A stretch of DNA of 64,000 nucleotides from Pseudomonadota bacterium (GCA_023405815.1 JAEXXM010000080.1:30167-94166); one strand, 5' to 3'. Counted from the first letter of the stretch, positions 26,418 to 35,258 are shown. Numbers and translations: made by a program. Notes: generated from the sequence alone by a model not told the origin.

Positions 26418-27685
26418 TCGTAGCGCAGCGCTTCAACGGGATCGAGGGTGGACGCGCGCCACGAGGGGTAAAGCGTGGCGAGCACGGAAAGAGCGAGCGC
26501 CATCAGGACGATGAAGGCCGTCTCGCGAGGCTCCATGTCGGCCGGCATCCGCGTCAGGTAGTAGACGTTGGGGTCGAACAGCGTCGTGTTGGTCATCCAC
26601 GAGACGAGCTCGCGGATCCGCTCGATGTTGAGGCAGAACACGATGCCGAGGATCAGTCCGGCGATAGTGCCGACGATGCCGATCGAGGCGCCGGTGATGA
26701 GGAACACGCGCATGATGGCACCGCGGGTCGCGCCCATGGTGCGCAGGATGGCGACGTCGCGGCCCTTGTCCTTCACCAGCATCATCAGGCCGGAGATGAT
26801 GTTGAGCGCGGCGACGAGCACGATCAGCGACAGGATGATGAACATCACATTGCGCTCGACCTCGAGCACCGTGAAGAAGGTCTCGTTGCGCGCGCGCCAG
26901 TCGGAGACGTGATTGACGGGGCCGACGGCGCGCTTCACCTCGCGCAGATACGCATCGATGTTGCCCGGGTGATCGACGACCACCTCGATGGCGTCCACCT
27001 CGGGCCCGCGCGAGAAATAGCGCTGCGACTCGACGAGCGGCATGAAGACCATGGTTCGGTCGTACTCGGCCATGCCCATCTCGAACAGCGCGACGATCTT
27101 ATAGGGCTTGGTGCGCGGGGCAGTGCCGAACGGGGTTGCGGCACCGCGCGGGGAGACGAGCGTGATGGTGTCGCCGACGTTGACGCGCAGCATGTTGGCG
27201 AGGCGCGTGCCGATGGCGATGCCGCCGGCCTGGCCGAAGCCCTCGAGGGAGCCATAGCGAATGTTATCGGCAACGAGCGGAAGCGAGCGCAGGCCCTCCT
27301 CCGTCATGCCGCGCACGAGCGCGCCGGTTGCCTGCACCGCCGAGGAGACCATGACCTGCCCCTCGATGAGCGGCATGGCCGACTTGATGCCGGGGACGGC
27401 GGCAATCTTCTTGGCGACCTCGTCGTAGTCCTCGAACGGACCGCCGATCTTGTTGACGATGACGTGGCCGTTGAGGCCGAGAATCTTGGCGAACAGCTCG
27501 TTGCGGAAGCCGTTCATCACCGCCATGACGATTATGAGGGTGGCGACGCCGAGCATGATCCCGGTGAAGGAGAATCCGGCGATGACGGAGATGAAGCCTT
27601 CCTTGCGGCGCGCGCGCAGATAGCGCGAGGCGAGCATCCACTCGAAAGGTGAAAACGGCTTGGTGTCCGTAGTGGCCGCTGTCAT
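26414..27685 (-). CDS. lolC: Lipoprotein-releasing ABC transporter permease (LolC/LolE)
   Basis: Four-helix inner-membrane permease of the Lol system with a large periplasmic domain. The N-terminus has PFEWMLASRYLRARRKEGF followed by the first membrane helix. A periplasmic region of about 220 residues comes next, then three C-terminal membrane helices from FIILSLIVLVAALNIISG onward. Only one permease gene is present beside lolD. The subunit may therefore act as a homodimer (LolF-like), which is inference; a second permease could lie outside the window. Length is 423 aa. Confidence 0.92.
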   Translation of the reverse strand: MTAATTDTKPFSPFEWMLASRYLRARRKEGFISVIAGFSFTGIMLGVATLIIVMAVMNGFRNELFAKILGLNGHVIVNKIGGPFEDYDEVAKKIAAVPGIKSAMPLIEGQVMVSSAVQATGALVRGMTEEGLRSLPLVADNIRYGSLEGFGQAGGIAIGTRLANMLRVNVGDTITLVSPRGAATPFGTAPRTKPYKIVALFEMGMAEYDRTMVFMPLVESQRYFSRGPEVDAIEVVVDHPGNIDAYLREVKRAVGPVNHVSDWRARNETFFTVLEVERNVMFIILSLIVLVAALNIISGLMMLVKDKGRDVAILRTMGATRGAIMRVFLITGASIGIVGTIAGLILGIVFCLNIERIRELVSWMTNTTLFDPNVYYLTRMPADMEPRETAFIVLMALALSVLATLYPSWRASTLDPVEALRYE

Positions 27686-27823
27686 CCTCGCGAAACTCCC
27701 CTCGCCTTGCGTCGCCGGGGGGCAGAGCTACCCCCCCATTCAGGCCAGATTGCGTTGCGCGGGAACGACCTATGAGGGTTCGTCTCCGACGCCGCGCGAA
27801 CCGTTACCGCCGTGCATCACCGG

Positions 27824-29356
27824 CTAATAGGCGCGCCCGATCAGCACGTACTCCCGGGCCTCATCCCCCGTGAAGAGACAGGCGCCCTCGGCCGGCTTCT
27901 GGTCCAGAGGCGCGTTGCGGATGGTAAGCTTAAGAGCTTTCAGCCGCTCGGCAATCGCCTCCAGCTTTTCCCCCTCCGGCTTCGACCAGGCGACATAGGC
28001 CCACCCCTTGAAGGCGCCCCCCTCGTCGTCGGCGTCGAGCGGTCCGAAGTATTGCTCCAGCTCCTCGAAGGTCTTGATGCCGGTGACAATGTTGCCGTCG
28101 AGGCGCGCCTTGGCCTCGGCGAAGAGCGACGCCTGGATGTCGTCCAGCAGCGCCTGGGCGCCGGCCACGAACTCGGCTCGGGGCTGGGTATGGGAGATGA
28201 CCTTGTCGCCGTCGCGCAGGGCGTCGCGGCGCATGAAGGTGACGTTGCCGGCGGCTGCATCGCGGCCGCCGATCTCGACGATCACGGGAGCGCCGCGGCG
28301 CACCCAGTTCCAGCGCTTCTCGGCCGACTTGATGGGCTTGGCGTCGACGAGGACGCGGATGCCCAATGCCTTCAGCTCCTTCTCGAGCGCGGCGCAGTAG
28401 TCGAGGAGTTCGACGTCCTCGGGCTTGTCGCGCAGCATGGGCACGATGACGATCTGGCGGGGGGCGATCTTGGGCGGCATCCGGAGGCCGTCGTCGTCGC
28501 CGTGGGTCATGATGACGCCGCCGATCAGGCGGGTCGACACACCCCAGCTCGTCGTGTGGCAGTATTCGAGCTGGCCTTCCTTGCTCTGGAACTGGATGTT
28601 CTGCGCCTTGGCGAAGTGGGTGCCGAGATAGTGCGAGGTGCCGGCCTGCAGCGCCTTGCCGTCCTGCATCATGGCTTCGATGGAATAGGTGTTGTCGGCG
28701 CCGGGGAAACGCTCGTTGGCAGGCTTCTCGCCGGCGACGACCGGCATGGCCAACACGTTCTCCGCGAACTCGCGGTAGACCTCAAGCATCTTCAGCGTCT
28801 CGGCCATGGCATCGCCCTTGTCGGCGTGCGCGGTGTGCCCTTCCTGCCAGAGGAACTCGGCGGTGCGCAGGAAGAGGCGCGTGCGCATCTCCCAGCGCAC
28901 GACGTTGGCCCACTGGTTGATGAGCAGCGGCAGGTCGCGATAGCTCTTGATCCAGCGCTGGAAGGCATCGCCGATGATGGTCTCGGACGTCGGCCGCACG
29001 ATCAGCGGCTCCTCCAGCTTGGCGGCGGGATCGACCACCAGCTCGCCGCCGACGTTCTTCAGGCGATGATGGGTGACGACCGCCATCTCCTTGGCAAAGC
29101 CCTCGACGTGCTCGGCCTCCTTGGCAATGAAGCTCATGGGGATGAAGAGCGGGAAATAGCAGTTGTCGTGCCCGGTCTCCTTGATGCGGGCATCGAGCTC
29201 GGCCTGGATGCGCTCCCACACGCCCCAGCCCCACGGCTTGATGACCATGCAGCCGCGCACCGGGCTCGTCTCGGCCATGTCGCCGTCGCGGACGGCGGCC
29301 TGATACCACTCGGGGAAGTTCTGCTCGCGGGTGACGGGTAGCGCGCGCTTGCTCAT
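27824..29356 (-). CDS. proS: Proline--tRNA ligase, archaeal/eukaryotic-type architecture
   Basis: Class II synthetase charging tRNA-Pro. The ATG at 29356 gives 510 aa starting MSKRALPVTREQNFPEWY. Catalytic blocks include SPVRGCMVIKPWGWGVWE, AEHVEGFAKEMAVVTHH and EEPLIVRPTSETIIGDAF, then the motif 2 region. There is no bacterial editing (INS) domain between motifs 2 and 3. An extra C-terminal domain ends in Tyr, as in the archaeal/eukaryotic ProRS class. Most alphaproteobacteria have a shorter ProRS of ~440 aa without that tail. Downstream (138 bases) is the lol operon. Confidence 0.93.
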   Translation of the reverse strand: MSKRALPVTREQNFPEWYQAAVRDGDMAETSPVRGCMVIKPWGWGVWERIQAELDARIKETGHDNCYFPLFIPMSFIAKEAEHVEGFAKEMAVVTHHRLKNVGGELVVDPAAKLEEPLIVRPTSETIIGDAFQRWIKSYRDLPLLINQWANVVRWEMRTRLFLRTAEFLWQEGHTAHADKGDAMAETLKMLEVYREFAENVLAMPVVAGEKPANERFPGADNTYSIEAMMQDGKALQAGTSHYLGTHFAKAQNIQFQSKEGQLEYCHTTSWGVSTRLIGGVIMTHGDDDGLRMPPKIAPRQIVIVPMLRDKPEDVELLDYCAALEKELKALGIRVLVDAKPIKSAEKRWNWVRRGAPVIVEIGGRDAAAGNVTFMRRDALRDGDKVISHTQPRAEFVAGAQALLDDIQASLFAEAKARLDGNIVTGIKTFEELEQYFGPLDADDEGGAFKGWAYVAWSKPEGEKLEAIAERLKALKLTIRNAPLDQKPAEGACLFTGDEAREYVLIGRAY

Positions 29357-29689
29357 GGGATCTCGATTGGGGGTCTCGGTCGGCAAAGCGCCTGGGTGGC
29401 GCGGAAAGAGGCAGTTTGCGGGCGCTGTGCGCCCGTCTCGCGGGGCTGGTAGCGTTAATCCGGGCGGGTGGCAACTCTGGTGCGGGAAGGACTTGTGCGC
29501 ACCGGCGCCGGCTCGTGCACGGCCGCTCGGCGCACGGCACTCTCGTACATCAGTCGGGTGCGCTGCAGCATTGATTGCACGTGCGAATTGTACGTTGGTG
29601 AAGCAGAAAATTTTTTTCGCCTCGGGCACACGAAGCCGCGTGACAGAAGGCCGCGTGTCGAGTAAACGTACTGGCCATAAGGGTGGGTC

Positions 29690-29866
29690 ATAAGCCGCAG
29701 AAACATGTGGCAGACAGCCCAAGTCTAGGGAAGATACCGGCACGCGGGACTACCCACTCAGGTGGTCAATCAGCGGCCAACGTGTTGAGCCCAGCGGGTT
29801 CCACGATCAAAAAATACGACGAATGCGCGGAGCAAGGTTCGATGGACCTTGCTCTTCGCATTTTTG
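29690..29866 (+). ncRNA. Candidate small RNA ending in an intrinsic terminator
   Basis: Speculative. The gene-free stretch upstream of proS contains a strong plus-strand terminator that belongs to no visible gene (hairpin 29822-29865). About 130 bases of non-coding, moderately G+C sequence precede it. I could not match it to 6S, tmRNA, SRP RNA or RNase P, and no convincing promoter was found. The boundaries are approximate. Confidence 0.2.
29822..29866 (+). terminator. Intrinsic terminator, no gene attached
   Basis: AGCAAGGT (29831-29838) pairs with ACCTTGCT (29846-29853) around TCGATGG. The flanks AATGCG (29822-29827) and CGCATT (29857-29862) extend the stem across a small internal loop. 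TTTTT follows at 29861-29865. An A-run before the left arm (29809-29814) makes it possibly bidirectional, since proS is transcribed away from it. Confidence 0.65.
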
Positions 29867-29885
29867 GGTAGCCTTTTAGTGGCGC

Positions 29886-30160
29886 GACACGAGCAGCAAG
29901 AAGCTTTGCATGCGAGTTTTGTCGCGCAAGCTGATGGCCGGCGCTCGCGCCGGGGCGCCTTTGGCGCCATGCCGCCTTCGCGGCCAGGAGTGAAGGCGTG
30001 CGTTGGGCTCGTGCGACACGAGCAGCGAGAAGCCTGCCTGCGTCTTGCGGCGCACGAGCTGATAGTCGCGCCTCGCTTTTTCGCTGCCGATTCACGCCTT
30101 CGCTGATAGACGCTCGAGCGACCGGCGCGGGGCCCCTTGGGCCCGGGCCGCTACGCGGCC
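29886..30160 (+). repeat. Palindrome-array repeat, copies B1 and B2
   Basis: Two tandem units each begin GACACGAGCAGC (29886 and 30015) followed by AGAAGC. B1 continues with CAAGCTGATGGCC and the palindromes CCGGCG-CTCG-CGCCGG (29938), GGCGCC-TTT-GGCGCC (29954) and GCCGC-CTTC-GCGGC (29971). The tail after B2 has GGGCCC-CTT-GGGCCC (30130) and GGCCGC-TAC-GCGGCC (30146), also present (the first exactly) in copy A at 20860-21033. The stretch lies between the terminator at 29866 and a small secreted-protein gene; no coding region is convincing in 29357-30188. Confidence 0.75.
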
Positions 30161-30188
30161 AAAGTGACGCTATGCGAAACCTGCCTGC

Positions 30189-30563
30189 TCAGCGCTCGAT
30201 TACACCGGCATCGACAAACCAGGTCGTTCCCTGCATGCGTCCCGGCGTCTGCATTTCGATATTCGCCTGCCCGTGCTCAGCATCGTAGCCAATGACCTTG
30301 ACCGTGAGCGGGTTTGTGAACTGCCATGCCTCACGCTGGCCCAACACCTCGTGCTCGTAGTCGGCGACATCCTCGACACTGCCGGAGCGCTTGAGCTGCT
30401 GCCACCGGCTGAGCATTTCCCGCTGCTGGAACCAGATCGAATTCGCCCGGACCGTCACCGTCGTCCCAACGGCGATCGAAGAGGCCGGATCGGCCATGGC
30501 CGCAGCGGCGAACGCGATAAACACGGCAGCGAACCAGCCTCTCGTCATCGCAGCCACCAGCAT
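30189..30563 (-). CDS. Small secreted protein of unknown function
   Basis: I do not recognise this 124-aa protein. The N-terminus is a clear signal peptide (TRGWFAAVFIAFAAAAMADP). The mature part is hydrophilic, with GTTVTVRANSIWFQQREML and a later strand-rich segment ending GTTWFVDAGVIER. The start ATG overlaps the stop of the upstream DUF1467 gene as TGATG; a second ATG at 30548 is also possible. Being last in the nuo-birA-rnj-mce run, it may be cotranscribed with mce. Confidence 0.65.
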   Translation of the reverse strand: MLVAAMTRGWFAAVFIAFAAAAMADPASSIAVGTTVTVRANSIWFQQREMLSRWQQLKRSGSVEDVADYEHEVLGQREAWQFTNPLTVKVIGYDAEHGQANIEMQTPGRMQGTTWFVDAGVIER

Positions 30564-30814
30564 CACCAGGGGAAGTCGTCGGGGGAGATCAGCCGGAACT
30601 CGATGATCGCGTAGACGATGGCAAAGACGATCGTCGCCACGAGCGTGTTGATCAGGAAGATGCGCAGGATGCGTGGCTTCGCCGGTGCGCTGCCCGGTGT
30701 TCCAGGAACAACGTTGCCGGCTTCATCTTGCGTGTGCACGCCAAAAGGAAGCACGGCAAACAGCACGATCCACCAGATGAAGATGTAGATGGCGACGGCC
30801 ATCACATTGTCCAT
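30563..30814 (-). CDS. DUF1467 family inner-membrane protein
   Basis: Small two-helix membrane protein of 83 aa. The first helix is VAIYIFIWWIVLFAVLPFGV; the second is near residues 52-72 (FLINTLVATIVFAIVYAII). A polar loop rich in Gly and Pro joins them, and the ending ISPDDFPW is typical of DUF1467. Function is unknown. In Hyphomicrobiales this family is commonly found beside mce and rnj, as here. It lies 28 bases after mce and has GGAGG upstream of the ATG. Confidence 0.85.
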   Translation of the reverse strand: MDNVMAVAIYIFIWWIVLFAVLPFGVHTQDEAGNVVPGTPGSAPAKPRILRIFLINTLVATIVFAIVYAIIEFRLISPDDFPW

Positions 30815-30842
30815 GGGGTGGTCCTCCTGGCGGCTCGCGCTA

Positions 30843-31247
30843 TCAGGCCTGCTCGAGCTCAGTCAGCGTGCCGAGAAAGTCCTTCGGGTGCAGGAACAGC
30901 ACCGGCTTACCGTGCGCGCCGATCTTGGGGTTGCCGTCGCCGAGGATTCGGGCGCCCTGCGCCTTCAGCTGGTCGCGCGCGGCGATGATGTCGTCGACCT
31001 CGTAGCAGATATGATGGATGCCGCCCTCGGCGTTCTTCTCGAGGAACTTGGCGATGGGCGAATTCTCGCCCAGCGGCTCCAAAAACTCGATTTTGGTGTT
31101 CGGTAGCGTGACGAACACGACCGTGACGCCGTGCTCGGGCTGGGGGGTCGGCTCTGTGACGGTGGCGCCCAGCGCATTGCGATAGACGGCGGTGGCGGCG
31201 GCGAGATCCTTCACCGCGATGGCAACGTGATTGAGGCGTCCGATCAT
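30843..31247 (-). CDS. mce: Methylmalonyl-CoA epimerase
   Basis: VOC-fold metalloenzyme that interconverts (2R)- and (2S)-methylmalonyl-CoA, linking propionate or odd-chain degradation to succinyl-CoA. ATG 31247 gives 134 aa, the standard length, beginning MIGRLNHVAIAVKDL. Metal-ligand regions are LNHVAIAV (His), GIHHICYEVDD and FLHPKDFLGTLTELEQ (terminal Glu). The longer frame to 31301 uses TTG and adds a Gly/Pro-rich lead, so it was rejected. It is 56 bases downstream of rnj. Confidence 0.93.
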   Translation of the reverse strand: MIGRLNHVAIAVKDLAAATAVYRNALGATVTEPTPQPEHGVTVVFVTLPNTKIEFLEPLGENSPIAKFLEKNAEGGIHHICYEVDDIIAARDQLKAQGARILGDGNPKIGAHGKPVLFLHPKDFLGTLTELEQA

Positions 31248-31303
31248 CTCGATTTCCCTGTCCGGTCCGGGGGCGCCGACGGCATCGAAGCCAGCGGGCA
31301 AGC

Positions 31304-33013
31304 TCAGCCCTTAGTATCGACCACGTTCACGAGCACCTTGCAAATGGGCTTCTTGCCCCAAACCTCGTTGACCGCCGCCCGGACCGCGCGGCGCACCGAT
31401 TCAGCCAGGGATTCCGGGTTTTTGCGGTTGTGCTGCGGGATCGAGCGCAGGGTCCCATCGACGGCGTCGAGGACCACGTCGAGCATGGCGTCGCCCTCGG
31501 CGGTCTCGGACGGCACGCCGTCGATCTCGGCCTGCGGATCGCCGAGCACCGCGCCCTTGCGCGAGATGGCGAGGCTTACGACGACGACGCCGACGATCGA
31601 CAGCTTGCGGCGCTCGCGCACCGGACCTTCCGATTCCGAAACGAGGAGGCGTCCGTCGCGGAACAGGCGCCCGACCGGGGCATCGTCGATGACGGCGGGA
31701 TTGGGAGAAAGGCGCAGGATCTCGCCGTCCGTCAGCGGGAACACGGTCGGAACGCCCATCTCGCGGGCGAGCTCGGCCTGAGCCTTTATATGGCGCGCCT
31801 CGCCGTGCATGGGGACGCCGATCTTGGGGCGGATCCAACGGTACATCTGGCGCAGCTCGTCGCGGCGGGGATGGCCGGAGACGTGCACGAGAGCCTCGTT
31901 GTCGGTGAGGATATCGCAGCCGTTGCGGGCAAGGTTGTTCTGGATGCGCCCCACGGCCTTCTCGTTGCCGGGGATGGTGCGGGAGGAGAAGATCACCAGG
32001 TCGCCCTTGTCGAGCGAGATATCCGGATGCTCCTTCTCGGCGATGCGCGCTAGCGCGGCACGGGGCTCGCCCTGGCTGCCGGTGCACAACAGGACGATGT
32101 CCGAGCGGTCGATGTAGGTGAACTGGTCCTGGTCGAGGTGGCGGAAGCCCTGCGGCAGATATCCGGTCTCACGCGCGACCTCGATCACGCGGTGCAGTGC
32201 CCTGCCGGCGACGACGAGCTGACGCCCGGCCGCGTGCGCCGCCTCGGCGATGGCTTTGACGCGCGCCACGTTGGAGGAGAACGTCGTCACGGCGACGCGC
32301 TTCTTCGCGCCCTTGACGATATCGACGAGCGATCGCGCCACGTCCTGCTCAGATGGCGAGATGCCCTCGCGATAGGCGTTGGTGGAATCGATGACGAGGG
32401 CCAGCACCCCCTCCTCGCCCAGCTTCGCGAGGCGTGCTGCGTCGGCCGGCGCGCCGATGGTCGGTGTCGCGTCGAGCTTCCAGTCGCCGGTGTGAAACAC
32501 GGTGCCGAGGCGGGTGCGGATGGCGAGCGCGCTCATCTCGGGAATGGAGTGGGCGAGCGAGAACAGCTCGACGCTGAACGGGCCGACGTTGAACTGGCTG
32601 TCGAGCGGGACGACGTGGATCGGGATATCGAGGCCGTTGCCGTGCTCGGCCAGCTTCGACTTCAGCATGCCAGCGGTGAACGGCGTCGCATAGACCGGCG
32701 CCTTGAGGCGCGGCCACAGCTCGATCACGGCGCCGATGTGGTCCTCGTGGGCGTGGGTGATGACGATGCCGGCGAGGTCGCCTTTGTTCTCCTCGATGAA
32801 GCGCACATCGGGAAGGATGACGTCGATGCCGGGATCGAACTCGCCCTCGGGGAAGGTGATGCCGCAATCGACCATCAGCCAGCGGCGCTGGTCCTCCGGG
32901 CCGAAGCCGTAGAGATAGGCGTTCATGCCGATCTCGCCGAGGCCGCCGAGCGCGAGGAACACAAGCTCATCGCCGCCGGCGTTGCGACCGGCACTCCGTT
33001 TCGGCTCACTCAT
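31304..33013 (-). CDS. rnj: Ribonuclease J
   Basis: Metallo-beta-lactamase/beta-CASP ribonuclease with 5'-3' exo- and endonuclease activity, used for rRNA and mRNA maturation in alphaproteobacteria alongside RNase E. The 569-aa protein has the metal site HAHEDHIG (residues about 84-91), HTGDWKLDATP, the beta-CASP region with VAVTTFSSNVARVKA, LLCTGSQGEP and VSGHPRRDEL. A C-terminal domain completes it. Its ATG overlaps the birA stop (ATGA). Confidence 0.94.
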   Translation of the reverse strand: MSEPKRSAGRNAGGDELVFLALGGLGEIGMNAYLYGFGPEDQRRWLMVDCGITFPEGEFDPGIDVILPDVRFIEENKGDLAGIVITHAHEDHIGAVIELWPRLKAPVYATPFTAGMLKSKLAEHGNGLDIPIHVVPLDSQFNVGPFSVELFSLAHSIPEMSALAIRTRLGTVFHTGDWKLDATPTIGAPADAARLAKLGEEGVLALVIDSTNAYREGISPSEQDVARSLVDIVKGAKKRVAVTTFSSNVARVKAIAEAAHAAGRQLVVAGRALHRVIEVARETGYLPQGFRHLDQDQFTYIDRSDIVLLCTGSQGEPRAALARIAEKEHPDISLDKGDLVIFSSRTIPGNEKAVGRIQNNLARNGCDILTDNEALVHVSGHPRRDELRQMYRWIRPKIGVPMHGEARHIKAQAELAREMGVPTVFPLTDGEILRLSPNPAVIDDAPVGRLFRDGRLLVSESEGPVRERRKLSIVGVVVVSLAISRKGAVLGDPQAEIDGVPSETAEGDAMLDVVLDAVDGTLRSIPQHNRKNPESLAESVRRAVRAAVNEVWGKKPICKVLVNVVDTKG

Positions 33014-33783
33014 ATGTTGTTGTCTTTCTCAGTGAGCGTGACGTCGCCGAAGGCGAAGCTCATTTGCCGACCATCGGCATCATCGATGAGCAGCGCCCCG
33101 CTCTCATCGATGCCAGCGAAGGTGCCGGCAACAGGGCCGGTCGCGGCGTTGATGGTGAGCGGCTCGCCGATGGCGCCCGCCCGCTGCAGCCAAGCCTCGC
33201 GCACCCGCGCGAAGCCATCGCCGTTGTCCCAGAGATCGATCCAGTGCTTCATGGTCTGCGCCAGGAAGCACAATGCCTCGTGCGGCGAAAGCTCTATTGC
33301 GTGGCGCGCGAGAAATGTCGCGGCCCGTCCGAGGTCCTCGGGTGCGGAGACGAGGTTAAGACCGATGCCGACGACCGCTACGATGCCCGCTTGCGGCGCG
33401 GGCGTGCTCGATTCGACGAGGATGCCGCCAACCTTTGCCCCGGAGATGAGAACGTCGTTCGGCCACTTCAGGCGGAGCCCGGGAACATCTCCCGCGCGGC
33501 GGATGGCATCGATGGCCGCGACACCGGCAACGAGCGAAAGCTGTCCGGCCTTCAAGGGTGGGCACGACAGACTAGTCACGTAGCTCGCGAACAGATTGCC
33601 CGATTGAGAGGACCAGGTGCGCCCAGAGCGGCCGCGTCCGGCAGTCTGGCGATCGGCACGGATCCACAGCGGGCCGCGCTCTCCCGCCTGCACGCGGCGC
33701 AGGGCCTCGGCATTAGTTCCATCGACCTCATCGAGGACGATCAGCCTACAGCACTCCGGCAGCACTGCCGGCGCGTTGCTCAT
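33010..33783 (-). CDS. birA: Biotin--[acetyl-CoA-carboxylase] ligase
   Basis: Attaches biotin to the carboxyl carrier protein. It is a monofunctional (class I) BirA of 257 aa with no N-terminal DNA-binding domain. The ligase signature is GRGRSGRTWSSQSGNLF with the biotinyl-AMP loop; LKWPNDVLISGAKVGGILVE gives the catalytic Lys region. The small C-terminal SH3-like domain is at the end. The ATG overlaps the nuoN stop (ATGA) and its stop overlaps the rnj start. The nuoN-birA-rnj-mce order is common in alphaproteobacteria. Confidence 0.93.
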   Translation of the reverse strand: MSNAPAVLPECCRLIVLDEVDGTNAEALRRVQAGERGPLWIRADRQTAGRGRSGRTWSSQSGNLFASYVTSLSCPPLKAGQLSLVAGVAAIDAIRRAGDVPGLRLKWPNDVLISGAKVGGILVESSTPAPQAGIVAVVGIGLNLVSAPEDLGRAATFLARHAIELSPHEALCFLAQTMKHWIDLWDNGDGFARVREAWLQRAGAIGEPLTINAATGPVAGTFAGIDESGALLIDDADGRQMSFAFGDVTLTEKDNNI

Positions 33784-35258
33784 TTGGCAGCGGCGGAGGC
33801 TACGTGAAGCGCGCGCGCGGCGGTGAGCGCCGCGTCGACGAGCGGCGCGGGCAAGACCACGAACAACAGCACGAAGGCGCCCGACAGGGTCATGACGATG
33901 CCGGTGCCGCGATCGATGGGCAGAAACTGGGTCTTCGGCTCGTCGAAGAACATGATCTTCACGACGCGGAGGTAATAGTAGGCGCCGACGACGCTGGAGA
34001 GGACGCCGATCACCGCCAGCGTGTAGAGGCCCGCCTTCACCGCGGCGCCGAACACGTACAGCTTGGCAAAGAAGCCGGCGAGCCAGGGGATGCCGGCCAT
34101 CGAGAACAGGATGGTGCCGAGGACGAAGGCCAGCGGCAGGTTGGTGCTGGCGAGGCCGGAGAGACTGTCGATGTCCTCGACCGGGCCGTCGGCGGTGCGC
34201 ATCGACAGGATGCAGGCGAAGGCGCCGACGGTCATTACGATGTAGATGGCAAGATAGACGAGCAGCGCCTGGGTGCCGGCCTCGCTGTTGGCGGCGAGAC
34301 CAATGAGCGCGTAGCCGACGTGGCCGATGGAGGAATAGGCCATCAGGCGCTTGATGTTCTTCTGGCCGATGGCGGCGAAGGCACCGAGCAGCATCGAGGC
34401 GATGGAGAGGAAGACTACGATCTGCACCCACTGCGCGGCGATGCCGGGGAAGCCGGTCAGCAGCGTGCGCACGAGGAGCGAAAAGGCGGCGAGCTTGGGA
34501 GCGGCGGCGAAGAAGGCCGTGACCGGCGTCGGGGCGCCTTCATAGACGTCAGGCGTCCACATGTGGAACGGCACGGCGCTGATCTTGAAGGCGAGGCCGA
34601 CGAGCAGGAACACGAGACCGACGGTGAGGCCGATGTTCTGCGCCGGCGTCTGGCCCTCAGCGGCGGTGGCGATTACTGAGAAGTCGATCGAGCCGGTGAA
34701 GCCGTAGATGAGCGAGGCGCCGTAGAGGAGCATGCCGGACGAGAGGGAGCCCAAGACGAAGTACTTGAGGCCCGCTTCCGACGAGCGCACCTGATGCCGG
34801 TCGATGGCGGCGATGACGTAAAGGGCAAGGCTCTGCAGCTCGAGCCCCAAGAACAGGGCGATGAGGTTGCCGGCCGAGACCATCAGCAGCATGCCGGTGA
34901 CGGCCAGAAGCATCAGCACGCAAATCTCGGCGGAGAGCAGCTTGGCGCGGGCCAGGCTGTCGAAGGACATGACGAGCACGAGCGCGGCGCCGCCGAGGAT
35001 CAGTATCTTGGAGAAGCGGCTGAAGCTGTCGCTGACGAAGGCACCGTCGAACAGCACCTCGCGCGGACCTGTCCCATTGATGACGAGGGCCGCAGCGGCG
35101 ACGAGCACGATAACCGACAGCCAACCGGCGAAGTAGTCGGCGCTCGGGTCTGGCAGCGCTGCCTTGTTGCGGAATACGCCGAGCATGAGGATCAGCATGG
35201 CGCCGACCGCGACGGCGATCTCAGGCAGCATCGGCGCGTAAGACTGCAGCACTTCCAT
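33780..35258 (-). CDS. nuoN: NADH-quinone oxidoreductase subunit N
   Basis: Antiporter-like proton-pumping subunit of complex I in the membrane arm. The 492-aa, highly hydrophobic protein starts MEVLQSYAPMLPEIAV. ATG 35258 has AGGA eight bases upstream; the preceding TTG was not used. Family segments include VRSSEAGLKYFVLGSLSSG and VPFHMWTPDVYEGAPTPVTA. It follows nuoM after 12 bases. Confidence 0.95.
   Translation of the reverse strand: MEVLQSYAPMLPEIAVAVGAMLILMLGVFRNKAALPDPSADYFAGWLSVIVLVAAAALVINGTGPREVLFDGAFVSDSFSRFSKILILGGAALVLVMSFDSLARAKLLSAEICVLMLLAVTGMLLMVSAGNLIALFLGLELQSLALYVIAAIDRHQVRSSEAGLKYFVLGSLSSGMLLYGASLIYGFTGSIDFSVIATAAEGQTPAQNIGLTVGLVFLLVGLAFKISAVPFHMWTPDVYEGAPTPVTAFFAAAPKLAAFSLLVRTLLTGFPGIAAQWVQIVVFLSIASMLLGAFAAIGQKNIKRLMAYSSIGHVGYALIGLAANSEAGTQALLVYLAIYIVMTVGAFACILSMRTADGPVEDIDSLSGLASTNLPLAFVLGTILFSMAGIPWLAGFFAKLYVFGAAVKAGLYTLAVIGVLSSVVGAYYYLRVVKIMFFDEPKTQFLPIDRGTGIVMTLSGAFVLLFVVLPAPLVDAALTAARALHVASAAAK

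Noticed and set aside
26414..27685. MacB-type macrolide exporter instead of Lol permease
   Set aside because: ATPase and permease are separate genes, and the sequence signature and chromosomal setting match LolC/E.
27812..29341. Long plus-strand open frame opposite proS
   Set aside because: It is the antisense of a clearly coding gene. The long frames opposite nuoG, dnaE, cusA, bamA and nuoL are likewise a by-product of high third-position G+C.
29357..29690. T-box or other aminoacyl-tRNA-type leader upstream of proS
   Set aside because: No T-box sequence, specifier stem or antiterminator could be recognised, and T-boxes are rare in alphaproteobacteria.
29690..29866. 6S RNA, tmRNA or SRP RNA
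   Set aside because: None of the conserved words or overall foldings I know for these RNAs is present. Only the terminator is solid.
20860..30160. CRISPR array based on the regularly spaced palindromes
   Set aside because: The palindromes differ from each other, spacers are only three bases, and no cas genes occur in the window.
33784..34431. 473-aa version of BirA with an N-terminal DNA-binding domain
   Set aside because: The added residues are an out-of-frame reading of nuoN, very rich in Arg and His. The ATG overlapping the nuoN stop gives a normal monofunctional ligase.
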